Assembly: GCA_947177035.1 (NCBI GenBank)
Contig: CAMWSS010000001.1
Coordinates: 89,378 to 153,377, forward strand
Source: an uncultured Porphyromonadaceae bacterium
GTDB taxonomy: Bacteria; Bacteroidota; Bacteroidia; Bacteroidales; Muribaculaceae
Length of the DNA stretch: 64,000 nucleotides
Reading direction: 5' to 3'
The notes under the pieces were generated by a model. That model did not search any database, was not told where the DNA came from, and saw nothing but the letters and a program-made list of their open reading frames with translations. A program made the translations under genes and the position numbers. This document shows, one piece after another, positions 44,233-51,872 of this stretch. The stretch's first letter is position 1; each line of letters starts with the position of its first letter.

Positions 44233-45218
44233 GATGTGGTTAGGAATTGTGTTGGTATGTGGGCGGTGACTTTGAGCCGGTGGTGGAGCAGGCGGATCAG
44301 GATCATGGAGCCGGGGGCGTCGGGGGCGTCGGCCACCAGTCCGGAGTATCCGGCGAATGGTCCGTCGGTTATGGTGACGTGGCGTCCGATTTCCCATTCT
44401 TCGTCTGTTGCTTCGGCCACTGTCATGCCTGGCGACAGGCTGCCGATGACGAGGGCGAAGATGCGCATCTGGTCGTCGGGGATGGGAGTCGGGGCCGGGT
44501 GTCCGATGAAGTGTCCGAGCTGGCGGGCAGCCTGGCGTATGGCGTCAAAGTTGTCGGCCGCGGTGTGTATGAATATAATTGAGGGGAGCACGGGGCGCTC
44601 GGTTTTGCGGAGGGCGCCGCCGATGCGCCGTGAGATTTCGGCTGTGGGGTAATAGGTTGTGAGTCTGAGCGGGGCTGTGGCGGCAAAGAAGTTGTCGGCC
44701 GCGGTGTGGCGCATCAGGCGGAAGGCATACCATCTGACCGGGGCCGGATGCGGAGCGGCCGGGACGGAGTCATGAGGGCGTGTCGGCCGTGCGACGGGGC
44801 GTTTTGACGACACAGCGGCAAAGGCCGTGGCCAGGGGGGCGGGGGCGATGCCGGCCCTGACGGCGCGGCGACACAGCGCTCTGAGCACTTGCAGGTATCG
44901 TGCGCGGGTTGTCGGGGAGAGGGCCATGTCGTCGGTCATGAACCGGTCAAAGCATGCGACTGTGTCGGGGGTTATGTCGGTCCATGATGCTTCTGGCCGG
45001 AAGCGTTTCCAGGCGCCGGCCAGATATCGGTAGTTTCGTGCATTGGTGCCCGGGGTCTGTTCGGCTGTCAGGCAGAAATAGTCAAGCGGTGTGGTGTCTT
45101 GAAAATCCAAGCGATGATTTTTTTGGCAATAGCTATCATCCTCACTGACAGCGGAGTGTCGGCAAGAATCTCGTCGGAGAAAGGTATGTATGCGATTGCA
45201 TAGTGCAACGAAAAGCAA
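44229..45218 (-). CDS. UpxY/NusG-like antiterminator fused to recombinase core-binding-like domain
   Basis: The open frame covers 329 residues but has no ATG before residue 94; TTG at 45218 or TTG at 45110 would have to serve. Residues about 44-125 ([20 protein letters not shown] to [14 protein letters not shown]) look like the SAM-like core-binding domain of Bacteroidales tyrosine recombinases; no catalytic R-H-R-Y domain follows. Residues about 161-262 ([20 protein letters not shown]...) are a NusG N-terminal domain of the UpxY kind, and 273-326 ([19 protein letters not shown]) a KOW domain. UpxY proteins prevent premature termination in capsule operons. This is the first gene of the capsule operon and overlaps ugd by 4 bp. 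An A7 run at 45118-45124 lies where a one-base change would join the frame to an ATG at 45139. Confidence 0.72.
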   Translation of the reverse strand: MLFVALCNRIHTFLRRDSCRHSAVSEDDSYCQKNHRLDFQDTTPLDYFCLTAEQTPGTNARNYRYLAGAWKRFRPEASWTDITPDTVACFDRFMTDDMALSPTTRARYLQVLRALCRRAVRAGIAPAPLATAFAAVSSKRPVARPTRPHDSVPAAPHPAPVRWYAFRLMRHTAADNFFAATAPLRLTTYYPTAEISRRIGGALRKTERPVLPSIIFIHTAADNFDAIRQAARQLGHFIGHPAPTPIPDDQMRIFALVIGSLSPGMTVAEATDEEWEIGRHVTITDGPFAGYSGLVADAPDAPGSMILIRLLHHRLKVTAHIPTQFLTTS

Positions 45219-45229
45219 TAATCCAAGGG

Positions 45230-45237
45230 CAAAGATA
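45230..45237 (-). promoter_or_regulatory. Promoter -7 box of the capsule operon
   Basis: TATCTTTG on the minus strand; -33 region (AATG) does not match. Lies between the glgB terminator and the regulator gene. No flanking inverted repeats of the invertible-promoter type were found. Confidence 0.55.
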
Positions 45238-45270
45238 GTGAAAAAATGTGAATTTTACATTAGAAGACGG

Positions 45271-45291
45271 TGTTTTTTATACTAAAAAACA
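45271..45291. repeat. Short inverted repeat near the capsule promoter
   Basis: TGTTTTTT (45271-45278) and AAAAAACA (45284-45291) with a 5-nt spacer, about 35 bp upstream of the -7 box. Part of it is the U tract of the glgB terminator; could be a regulator site. Confidence 0.35.
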
Positions 45292-45321
45292 ACAGAGGAG
45301 AATCTGATGATTTTCCTCTGT
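45284..45321 (-). terminator. Terminator of glgB
   Basis: On the minus strand ACAGAGGA (45321-45314) and TCCTCTGT (45299-45292) form an 8-bp stem, followed by TGTTTTTT. Separates glgB from the capsule operon. Confidence 0.85.
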
Positions 45322-45354
45322 CGGGATGGGTTTGCCGGGAATTGTCTGGCGGGG

Positions 45355-47400
45355 TCAGTCTTGCTTCCGGATCAGAATCATTGCGGTGCGCGGCGGCAGG
45401 TAGAGTTTTAGCCAGCCGAGTCCGGCTTCCGCATAGAGGGGGTCGGGTTGGGTGAGGTGGCTGACCGAGTCGGAGATGTTGCCGTATCCGCCAAAGAGCG
45501 GATCGTCGGAGTTGCAGACTCCTTTGTATTCTCCCTGCGGGGCAAGGATGCCATAGTCGGTGTAGGCTTCGGTGGGGCTGAAGTTGAAGACGAATGTCAG
45601 GTCGCCGCGCATGAATGCGAGCACCTGGTCGTCGTCCTTGTCCCAGAGTTTTACCACTGGCTGTTTCTGGAATCCGTTGACTGAGCTGACGGTTTTGATG
45701 ATGGCATTGTCGAAGGCCTGGAGGAACTGGTATTTGAGATAGTCGGCGCGCACCAGGTCCCACTGGCGCCGGGCATATTTATAGCTCCAGCCATTGCCTT
45801 CGCGCGGGAAGTCGATCCATTCGGGGTGTCCCCATTCGTTGCCCATGAAGTTGAGGTAGCCGCCATTGATGGTGGCCAGTGTCACCAGGCGTATCATTTT
45901 GTGCAGGGCCATGCCACGTGCCACCACAGGGTCCTGGTCCTCGCGGCTCATGTGCCAGTACATGGCGGCGTCGATGAGCCGGAATATCACGGTCTTGTCG
46001 CCGACAAGGGCCTGGTCGTGGCTCTCCACATAGCTGATCGTTTTTTCGTCGGCCCGGCGGTTGGTCAGTTCCCAGAATATCGATGTCGGCTTCCAGTCTT
46101 CGTCTTTTTTCTCCTTCATGGTCTTGATCCAGTAGTCGGGTATTCCCATTGCCATGCGGTAGTCGAATCCGATGCCTCCGTGTTTGAACGGCACTGCCAG
46201 TCCAGGCATTCCGCTCATTTCTTCGGCAATGGTGATGGCGCGCGGCTTGATTTCGTGGATCAGTTTGTTGGCCAGCGTGAGATATGTGATCGCGTCGACG
46301 TCTTGAGAGCCGTTGTAGTAGTCGTCATACGATCCGAAGTTCTGTCCGAGTCCGTGGCTGTAATAGAGCATCGAGGTGACGCCATCGAAGCGGAATCCGT
46401 CGAAGTGGTATTCTTCGAGCCAGAACTTGCAGTTGCTCAGCAGGAAGTGGAGCACTTGGTTTTTGCCATAGTCAAAGCAGAGCGAGTCCCATGCCGGGTG
46501 TTCGCGCCTGGGGCCGGAGTGGAAGTAGAGATCGGGCGATCCGTCAAGCCGGCCGAGTCCTTCGACTTCGTTTTTCACGGCATGGCTGTGGACAATGTCC
46601 ATGATCACGGCGATTCTGCGGCTGTGGGCGTCGTCGATAAGGGCCTTGAGATCTTCTGGTGTTCCGAATTTTGATGATGCGGCAAAGAAGGAGCTTACGT
46701 GGTAGCCGAACGATCCGTAATACGGGTGTTCCTGTATGGCCATGATCTGAATGCAGTTATATCCGTCGGCCTGAATCCGCGGGAGCACGTTAAGCCGGAA
46801 TTCCTCGTAGGTGCCGATGCCCTCCTTTTCCTGTGCCATGCCGATGTGGCATTCATAGATCAGCAGCGGGTCTACCCGCGGTCTGAAGGTCTTTTTGCGC
46901 CATTTGTAGGGCTTTTCGGGCGCCCACACCTGGGCCGAGAAGATCGGCGAGTTTTCGGCCTGGACCACTCTGGTGGCATAGGCGGGTATGCGTTCGCCCT
47001 GGCCGCCTTTCCAGCTCACGAGCATTTTGTAATGTTGTCCGTGGCAGATCGCGCCGGCCGGAAACCGACCTTCCCACACTCCGCCGCCGATCGGCGTCAG
47101 GGCATATTCGCGTTCTGGCTTCCAGTTGGAGAAATCGCCTATCAGGGTGATGCTTCCGGCGTTGGGGGCATATTCCCTGAAGACCCATGATCCGTCGTGG
47201 AGCCGGTGAAGGCCGAAATACTGGTGGGCGTTGGCAAACTCGGCGAGCGAGCCGGCATCAGAGGTCAGATCGGCCTCCTTTACTATGGCGTCATTGTGTC
47301 GCCCTTCGATGGCGGCGGTGTAGGGCGCGAGCCAGGGGTCGTTCTTGATTAGTTTTAGCCGAGATTTCGGTGCGGCTGCCGATTTTGTCTTTTTGGGCAT
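45355..47400 (-). CDS. glgB: 1,4-alpha-glucan branching enzyme (GH13)
   Basis: 681 residues from ATG 47400 (MPKKTKSAAAPKSR), chosen because a good promoter ends just upstream. An N-terminal CBM48 (about 70-165; YAPNAGSITLIGDFSNW) precedes the GH13 barrel. IYECHIGMAQEKEGIGTYEE, DIVHSHAVKN, nucleophile Asp in GFRFDGVTSMLY, acid/base Glu in TIAEEMSGMPGL and third acid in SHDQALVGDK are all present; the C-terminal beta domain ends TAMILIRKQD. The YECHIGMA form marks the eukaryote-like (GH13_8) subgroup common in Bacteroidota. Introduces alpha-1,6 branches in glycogen. No other glycogen genes are adjacent; single-gene unit. Confidence 0.95.
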   Translation of the reverse strand: MPKKTKSAAAPKSRLKLIKNDPWLAPYTAAIEGRHNDAIVKEADLTSDAGSLAEFANAHQYFGLHRLHDGSWVFREYAPNAGSITLIGDFSNWKPEREYALTPIGGGVWEGRFPAGAICHGQHYKMLVSWKGGQGERIPAYATRVVQAENSPIFSAQVWAPEKPYKWRKKTFRPRVDPLLIYECHIGMAQEKEGIGTYEEFRLNVLPRIQADGYNCIQIMAIQEHPYYGSFGYHVSSFFAASSKFGTPEDLKALIDDAHSRRIAVIMDIVHSHAVKNEVEGLGRLDGSPDLYFHSGPRREHPAWDSLCFDYGKNQVLHFLLSNCKFWLEEYHFDGFRFDGVTSMLYYSHGLGQNFGSYDDYYNGSQDVDAITYLTLANKLIHEIKPRAITIAEEMSGMPGLAVPFKHGGIGFDYRMAMGIPDYWIKTMKEKKDEDWKPTSIFWELTNRRADEKTISYVESHDQALVGDKTVIFRLIDAAMYWHMSREDQDPVVARGMALHKMIRLVTLATINGGYLNFMGNEWGHPEWIDFPREGNGWSYKYARRQWDLVRADYLKYQFLQAFDNAIIKTVSSVNGFQKQPVVKLWDKDDDQVLAFMRGDLTFVFNFSPTEAYTDYGILAPQGEYKGVCNSDDPLFGGYGNISDSVSHLTQPDPLYAEAGLGWLKLYLPPRTAMILIRKQD

Positions 47401-47435
47401 GGGAGAAGAAAAATTAGAGAGTGTTTTGATAGGCA

Positions 47436-47466
47436 CAAATATAGCCAATTTTTCTATAAACGCAAA
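47436..47466 (-). promoter_or_regulatory. Promoter for glgB
   Basis: On the minus strand TTTG (47466-47463), 19 bp, TATATTTG (47443-47436). Overlaps the 3' end of the YhcG-type gene, and puts the start of transcription about 30 nt before the 47400 ATG. Confidence 0.8.
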
Positions 47467-48494
47467 AGTTTCTCTCTGGCAATCTCAACGGCCTGTTGGA
47501 GTTTCTGTTCCAGCAGTTTTCTGTCGGGAAGTTTCGTCAGATACTCCGCCACCCGGATATTGCTTTCATGAAGATGCATCAGTTCGACATGTTCTTCGTT
47601 CTTGCCGGTGCAGAGAATCAGACCTATCGGCTTATTCTCTCCTTCGAGCATCTCATATTTTTCGAGCCAGCGCAGATATAGCTCCATCTGACCCTTGTAT
47701 GCAGCCTTGAAATCGGTTAATTTCAGGTCTATGGCCACCATGCAACGCAAGCGACGATTGAAAAAGAGCAGGTCGATATAGTAATCCTCATTGTCTACGG
47801 AGATGCGTTTTTGTCGGGCCATGAACGCGAAGTCATTGCCCATTTCGGTTATGAATTTCTGTAGCTCGCCAACGATTGCCGACTCAAGATCTTTCTCGGA
47901 ATAGTCACCTTCAAGACCGAGAAAATCAATGAAATACGGATCATGAAACGCAAGGTCGGCCGACATCTCGCGATCATTGCGGAGCCGTTCGAGATCATGA
48001 AGAATCACTTCGTCTGGCTGCTTTGCGATGGCCGTCCGCTCATAAAGCATCCCGTCAATCTTGGCTTTGAGGGTGCGTACAGACCATCGCTGATCGGCAG
48101 CCATCGTCAGATAGAACTGACGCTTCAAATCATCCTCAATCGAGATAACTTGCAGAAAATGAGTCCATGACAATTGTGACATCAATGATGTCACAATTTG
48201 AATATCTGGAAATGCTTCCGAAAATTGCATCATTCTGCGCAGATTCCTTAGCGAGAACTGGCTGCCGCCATATTCCTCCGTCAGTTGTTGCGAGATATCG
48301 GCAACAACCTGCTTTCCATATTCCGCACGTCTGCCACCAAGCACCTCACGATTGATGCGCTCGCCGATGTGCCAATACATCATTGTCATGCCGGCATTGA
48401 CTGTCGCGGCCACTTGTTGACGGGTCTGCTCAATAAGAGAGCGGATGTCCGTCAGAACCTTGTTTTCGGAATTGTGTATTACCTGTTCCATCAT
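47454..48494 (-). CDS. YhcG-family PDDEXK nuclease (DUF1016)
   Basis: 346 residues from the ATG pair at 48494/48491; the frame is open above but the -7 box at 48528-48535 argues for this start. DUF1016 N-domain (about 5-130; TVNAGMTMMYWHIGERI, RAEYGKQVVADISQQLTEEY) and C-terminal PD-(D/E)xK nuclease (about 190-335): YYIDLLFFNRRLRCMVAIDL then K in LKLT. Members are linked to phage defence, restriction-like systems or mobile DNA; the exact role is unsettled. No methylase or restriction partner lies next to it. A second, miniature relative lies at 59579-59995. Confidence 0.87.
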   Translation of the reverse strand: MMEQVIHNSENKVLTDIRSLIEQTRQQVAATVNAGMTMMYWHIGERINREVLGGRRAEYGKQVVADISQQLTEEYGGSQFSLRNLRRMMQFSEAFPDIQIVTSLMSQLSWTHFLQVISIEDDLKRQFYLTMAADQRWSVRTLKAKIDGMLYERTAIAKQPDEVILHDLERLRNDREMSADLAFHDPYFIDFLGLEGDYSEKDLESAIVGELQKFITEMGNDFAFMARQKRISVDNEDYYIDLLFFNRRLRCMVAIDLKLTDFKAAYKGQMELYLRWLEKYEMLEGENKPIGLILCTGKNEEHVELMHLHESNIRVAEYLTKLPDRKLLEQKLQQAVEIAREKLLRL

Positions 48495-48527
48495 ATATTG
48501 CAAAGTGCATGAGAGATGCTGTATGCG

Positions 48528-48535
48528 CAAAGTTA
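48528..48535 (-). promoter_or_regulatory. Promoter -7 box for the YhcG-type gene
   Basis: TAACTTTG on the minus strand, 33 bp upstream of the chosen ATG. No TTTG at the expected -33 spacing. Confidence 0.55.
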
Positions 48536-48569
48536 CTAATTTATTTCGAGACAATCAGTTTTGATCAGA

Positions 48570-50945
48570 TTAAAGTCTGAGCTGCGGTGAAAGAGCGAGG
48601 CGGCGCAGGCGGGCCGGAGCGGTGAGAATGCCGGCAATGCGTGCGGTCAGGAAGTGGCGGCGCGGCGAATAGACGCGGGCGACCAGCGGAGCGTTGATCT
48701 GACCGGCCACCGACAGGGCCGACAGCAGAGTCGACGCGCCGCCGTTGCCGGCATCGAGGGCCAGAGTGATGTCGGCCGAGGCGGCATCAAGGTGCCACTC
48801 GGCCATCGCCATGGGCCAGACCGTGTGTCGGACCGTGGCGCTCCATGCCACCGTGGTGTCCACAGCAGGCTTTTCGGCCGAACAGTCGACCAGACGGCCG
48901 TCGGCGGTCAAAGCATGCAACAGTCCGTCATCATTGCAGCAGAAGCCTGTTATCTTCAGCGGCTCACGACGATAGAATCCGCCGGAAGCAGTCAGCACAG
49001 CCACCGACCCGTCGGCCGCCGCAAGCCACAGTTCACGCCGCGCCGCACACCATCCCGCCGCCACCGGAACAATCGGCACGTCGACACAACTCGCTCTGGC
49101 TCCGGCAATGGCCAGCAGGCGACCTGACGACAACGCCGCCCGACAGCTGTCGGGCGTCACGGCAACAGCGTCTGCGCGAGCCACTCCCGAGCGGTGGAGC
49201 AACGAGCATCCGACCGTGAGCAACGACCGGTCGACCGACAGAGCATAGATCCCCTCCGTGCCCCACAGCGTCAGATGCTGCCGGCCATAGTTCCATCCGC
49301 CGGATGAACCGACTGCCGGAGTGATCCGCCGGATAATGCCGGAACAGACCCGATGGGCGCTCAGCGGCGTGAGCGGAGATCCGGAGCGCGCGCAGAGCAA
49401 GGTTCCGCCCAGGCGCCGCGACGATGACGCCACACTGACAGGGCGTCCCACTGTTGCGGCCGGAGTCCAGGCCACGGGACGCAACGCGGCCGATATCCAA
49501 TAGGAGTAGCGTCCGCATGGCGAAACGGTCAGCGGCAGCGCCATAGTTTCAGTGCCGGCCGTCAGAGTCGCCGCAACGGCATCAGGCTCAGGAAACACAA
49601 TCAGCGGCGGAAGAGTTTCCGGCATGGCAGCACAGAGCCGGCTGCCGACACGCACACTCCCGTCGGAAAGCGTCAGCGCCACCTGATGAACCGACGCCTG
49701 TGCGGCGATTCCGACTCCGGCAGCAATGTCGACGGCCTGTGGCCCGACAGCCGGCAACACGGTCAGATCGGCCATGAAGGTGGCCGATCCCGACTCAAAT
49801 ACCGTCGCGGCCATGAAGCGGTGAGGCAACTGCAGCCCCGCAGGAACGTTGTCGACCGTCAGTTTCCTCGCTGTCGCTCCGCCAAATCCGAGAGTGTGAC
49901 GGCCGGCAGAAGCAAACGGCCGTGCCAGCGTCGCCACCACCGACGCCTCGTCATAAAATCGCGCCAACGCCGAAACAGTCAGCTCCATCAGTCCGGTAGT
50001 GTCGGTGGTCATGCCGCTGGAGGCGCCTGGCATGAACAGCCGCAACGACGCATGGCCCGAAGCAGTGGCATCAAGGCGCCCGGACGCTCCGTTGTCTCTG
50101 TCGATAAATTCCATTGCCGGGGCCGCGATCAGTTCCAGTCTCGCAGTGTGGTCTTTCCAGTATTCACTCAGAGCATCCGCGTCGACCTCCACTGCCGGAC
50201 GCCATCCGTCAGCTTTTATAATAAAGGTGTCGACTTCACTGAACTTTCCATCAGAGCCGGCCCCTACCCCGGTTTCAATCGGATCGGCCAGCTGGAAGCC
50301 TGCACCCACCCACTGCGGCACACTGCGAAAAATCACCTGGCCGGCATCGTCGACCAGCTGCCACGCCATAATCGAAGGCTGCAAACGCTGGCCGGCCAGA
50401 GCCGCCCGCATCTTCATGCGCCGGTATGCCTCGCGCAAATCGGCCCCCACGCTCAGCGAGTCTACTTCAGTCAGAGCGCCGGAACCGCGCACGTATCCTC
50501 CTGAAAGCGGCGACAGTCTCACCGTTTCGGCAAACTGAGACCCGCCCTCGCCCCACAATCTCACCGCGCCGAAATCAGGCAACGGGCCTGACAGAAAGTA
50601 ACTTCCGCCATCATCTCCACTCACAAGCAATTGCGGACCATCGGCAGTCAGCAGCCACCAGCGTCCCTCTCCTCCGGCCACAACTCCGGTCAGCTCAGAC
50701 TTCAGAGTGCCGCAACGACAAGCACTGACGCCAGCTCCACACACCGTCAGCACCCGGCGCGACAGATCGACACAAAGATACACTCCATTGCCAAGCGGCC
50801 AGGCTCCGGCAACATCTTCACACACGGTTGCCGGCTCGCCTACAGGCACAAGCTCGCCGGCCTCTTCCCGCAGATTTGTCACCGTGTCGACACCGTCATG
50901 CGGCAACCGACACACGATTTCATAAGTTTTTCGATTCATTTTCAT
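48570..50945 (-). CDS. Large protein of unknown function, beta-propeller-like
   Basis: 791 residues from ATG 50945 (MKMNRKTYEIVCRLPHDG); the reading frame continues upstream only to a TTG. No signal peptide. Repeated short elements such as GRWWLLTADGPQLL, WGTEGIYALSVD, RRELWLAAADGSVAVL and GLLHALTADGRLVD suggest beta-propeller blades in N- and C-terminal parts, with a beta-rich middle containing GFQLADPIETGVGAG. Such proteins occur in Bacteroidales near phage- or element-like genes, but I recognise no proven function. Preceded on the same strand by the DUF4373-like gene. Confidence 0.6.
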   Translation of the reverse strand: MKMNRKTYEIVCRLPHDGVDTVTNLREEAGELVPVGEPATVCEDVAGAWPLGNGVYLCVDLSRRVLTVCGAGVSACRCGTLKSELTGVVAGGEGRWWLLTADGPQLLVSGDDGGSYFLSGPLPDFGAVRLWGEGGSQFAETVRLSPLSGGYVRGSGALTEVDSLSVGADLREAYRRMKMRAALAGQRLQPSIMAWQLVDDAGQVIFRSVPQWVGAGFQLADPIETGVGAGSDGKFSEVDTFIIKADGWRPAVEVDADALSEYWKDHTARLELIAAPAMEFIDRDNGASGRLDATASGHASLRLFMPGASSGMTTDTTGLMELTVSALARFYDEASVVATLARPFASAGRHTLGFGGATARKLTVDNVPAGLQLPHRFMAATVFESGSATFMADLTVLPAVGPQAVDIAAGVGIAAQASVHQVALTLSDGSVRVGSRLCAAMPETLPPLIVFPEPDAVAATLTAGTETMALPLTVSPCGRYSYWISAALRPVAWTPAATVGRPVSVASSSRRLGGTLLCARSGSPLTPLSAHRVCSGIIRRITPAVGSSGGWNYGRQHLTLWGTEGIYALSVDRSLLTVGCSLLHRSGVARADAVAVTPDSCRAALSSGRLLAIAGARASCVDVPIVPVAAGWCAARRELWLAAADGSVAVLTASGGFYRREPLKITGFCCNDDGLLHALTADGRLVDCSAEKPAVDTTVAWSATVRHTVWPMAMAEWHLDAASADITLALDAGNGGASTLLSALSVAGQINAPLVARVYSPRRHFLTARIAGILTAPARLRRLALSPQLRL

Positions 50946-50953
50946 AACATCTG

Positions 50954-50961
50954 CGAAAATA
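50954..50961 (-). promoter_or_regulatory. Possible -7 box of the 791-residue protein gene
   Basis: TATTTTCG on the minus strand (one mismatch to TAnnTTTG), ending 8 bp before ATG 50945. Confidence 0.3.
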
Positions 50962-51035
50962 CCGTCTCCCCCACCCTCTTCACGGTAGATTTTCAAAACG
51001 CTCCGAACCTTTTTGCACTCTCCGGCGTTTATCTT

Positions 51036-51072
51036 ATGTGAAATGTGATAATGATTGGTTTATTATTTGACG
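51036..51072. repeat. Copy 1 of a short repeated motif
   Basis: Holds ATGTGAAATGTGA (51036-51048) and GGTTTATTATTTGACG (51057-51072). The same two blocks occur at 53361-53391 with closer spacing and one base different. Both copies follow (on the minus strand) a small gene of this cluster. Confidence 0.55.
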
Positions 51073-51098
51073 AGGAGCAGCTGTGAAGCCGCTCCTCG
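51071..51098 (-). terminator. Hairpin between DUF4373-like gene and the 791-residue protein gene
   Basis: CGAGGAGC (51071-51078) and GCTCCTCG (51091-51098), with a further GC pair possible in the loop. No U tract on the minus strand, so it may be an attenuating or processing hairpin. Confidence 0.4.
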
Positions 51099-51167
51099 TT
51101 GAGTTTCATACTCCACCATTCTTCTTCAGACAGGCCGCGGTCGTCAATTCAGTCGGTCAACGCGTCT

Positions 51168-51707
51168 TTATGTCGGAACTCTCACAACGCGATAGAGGTG
51201 CAGCCTGGGATCACGGTGACGCAGGCGGATCTGCCGGAAGCCGGGATAGAGATAGGGAGCGCGGCGGTTGATAGGGAGCGTAACGCCATATTCCTCGTCA
51301 AACTCTTCGACGATGGCGGGCGCTATGCCAAGCTCCAGCAGCTCCTCCAGCGGAATCATGGAGTGTGATTTCCAGTCGAGGCGTCGGGCGCGGGCCACTC
51401 CGGCCTGCCGTATATATTCAAGCTGAATGGCGCGTGAAGTGATGACGTGGTCACGCCGGAGTTTGTCGCTGTTGATGATGTGATACTCCTCAAGGCGCTC
51501 GATCAGACGGCAGACATCATCCACCGGCATACCCGCCTCGCCGGCCAGCACCGCCTCGTCCATAGCCGACCAGTCGCGCCAGTAGCCCTCCGCCGAATCA
51601 TAAATACCGCAAAGCAACCTGATCACTGCGAGCACTCCCTGTGCTCCAAACTCAGCCTGGATCGCCCGGACCCAGCGCTGCTCAAAGAATTTGCTGTCTA
51701 CTTTCAT
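51168..51707 (-). CDS. DUF4373-like (Lin1244/Lin1753-type N-terminal) protein
   Basis: 179 residues from ATG 51707 (MKVDSKFFEQRWVRAIQAEF); an upstream in-frame ATG gives a tail unlike the family and would place the promoter box inside the gene. The pattern FFEQRWVRAI, GVLAVIRLLCGIYDS and EAVLAGEAGMPVDDVCRLIE matches the N-terminal winged-helix domain found in Bacteroidales and phage replication-associated proteins. The C-terminus is basic (YPGFRQIRLRHRDPRLHLYR). DNA binding is likely; role in replication or regulation is inference. Confidence 0.72.
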   Translation of the reverse strand: MKVDSKFFEQRWVRAIQAEFGAQGVLAVIRLLCGIYDSAEGYWRDWSAMDEAVLAGEAGMPVDDVCRLIERLEEYHIINSDKLRRDHVITSRAIQLEYIRQAGVARARRLDWKSHSMIPLEELLELGIAPAIVEEFDEEYGVTLPINRRAPYLYPGFRQIRLRHRDPRLHLYRVVRVPT

Positions 51708-51715
51708 AAGTGACG

Positions 51716-51723
51716 CAAAGTTA
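51716..51723 (-). promoter_or_regulatory. Promoter -7 box for the DUF4373-like gene
   Basis: TAACTTTG on the minus strand ends 8 bp before ATG 51707, implying a leaderless or nearly leaderless mRNA. Confidence 0.55.
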
Positions 51724-51803
51724 ATGGGCTGGGAATGGCCTCGACGGTAGATTTTACACACCCACCGCGCCAAGACCCCGTCAGGGGCCTCTGTCGGCGA
51801 TGA

Positions 51804-51835
51804 TTTGGCAGATTACGATAAGTTTATTATATTTG
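51804..51835 (+). promoter_or_regulatory. Promoter for the AAA/DUF234 ATPase
   Basis: TTTG (51804-51807), 20 bp, TATATTTG (51828-51835). Full consensus; ATG 37 bp downstream after a very A/T-rich leader. Confidence 0.82.
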
Positions 51836-51872
51836 CAAAAAATAATTTTTTGATTATATAATTTTTAATTAT

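Noticed and set aside
44233..44397. 55-residue Arg/Pro-rich N-terminal extension of ugd
   Set aside because: Overlaps the KOW domain of the regulator; the Rossmann motif begins at the ATG at 44232 with an ATGA overlap.
45219..45354. Invertible capsule promoter
   Set aside because: Only one short inverted repeat (45271-45291) is present and it does not flank the promoter box; no recombinase with a catalytic domain is nearby.
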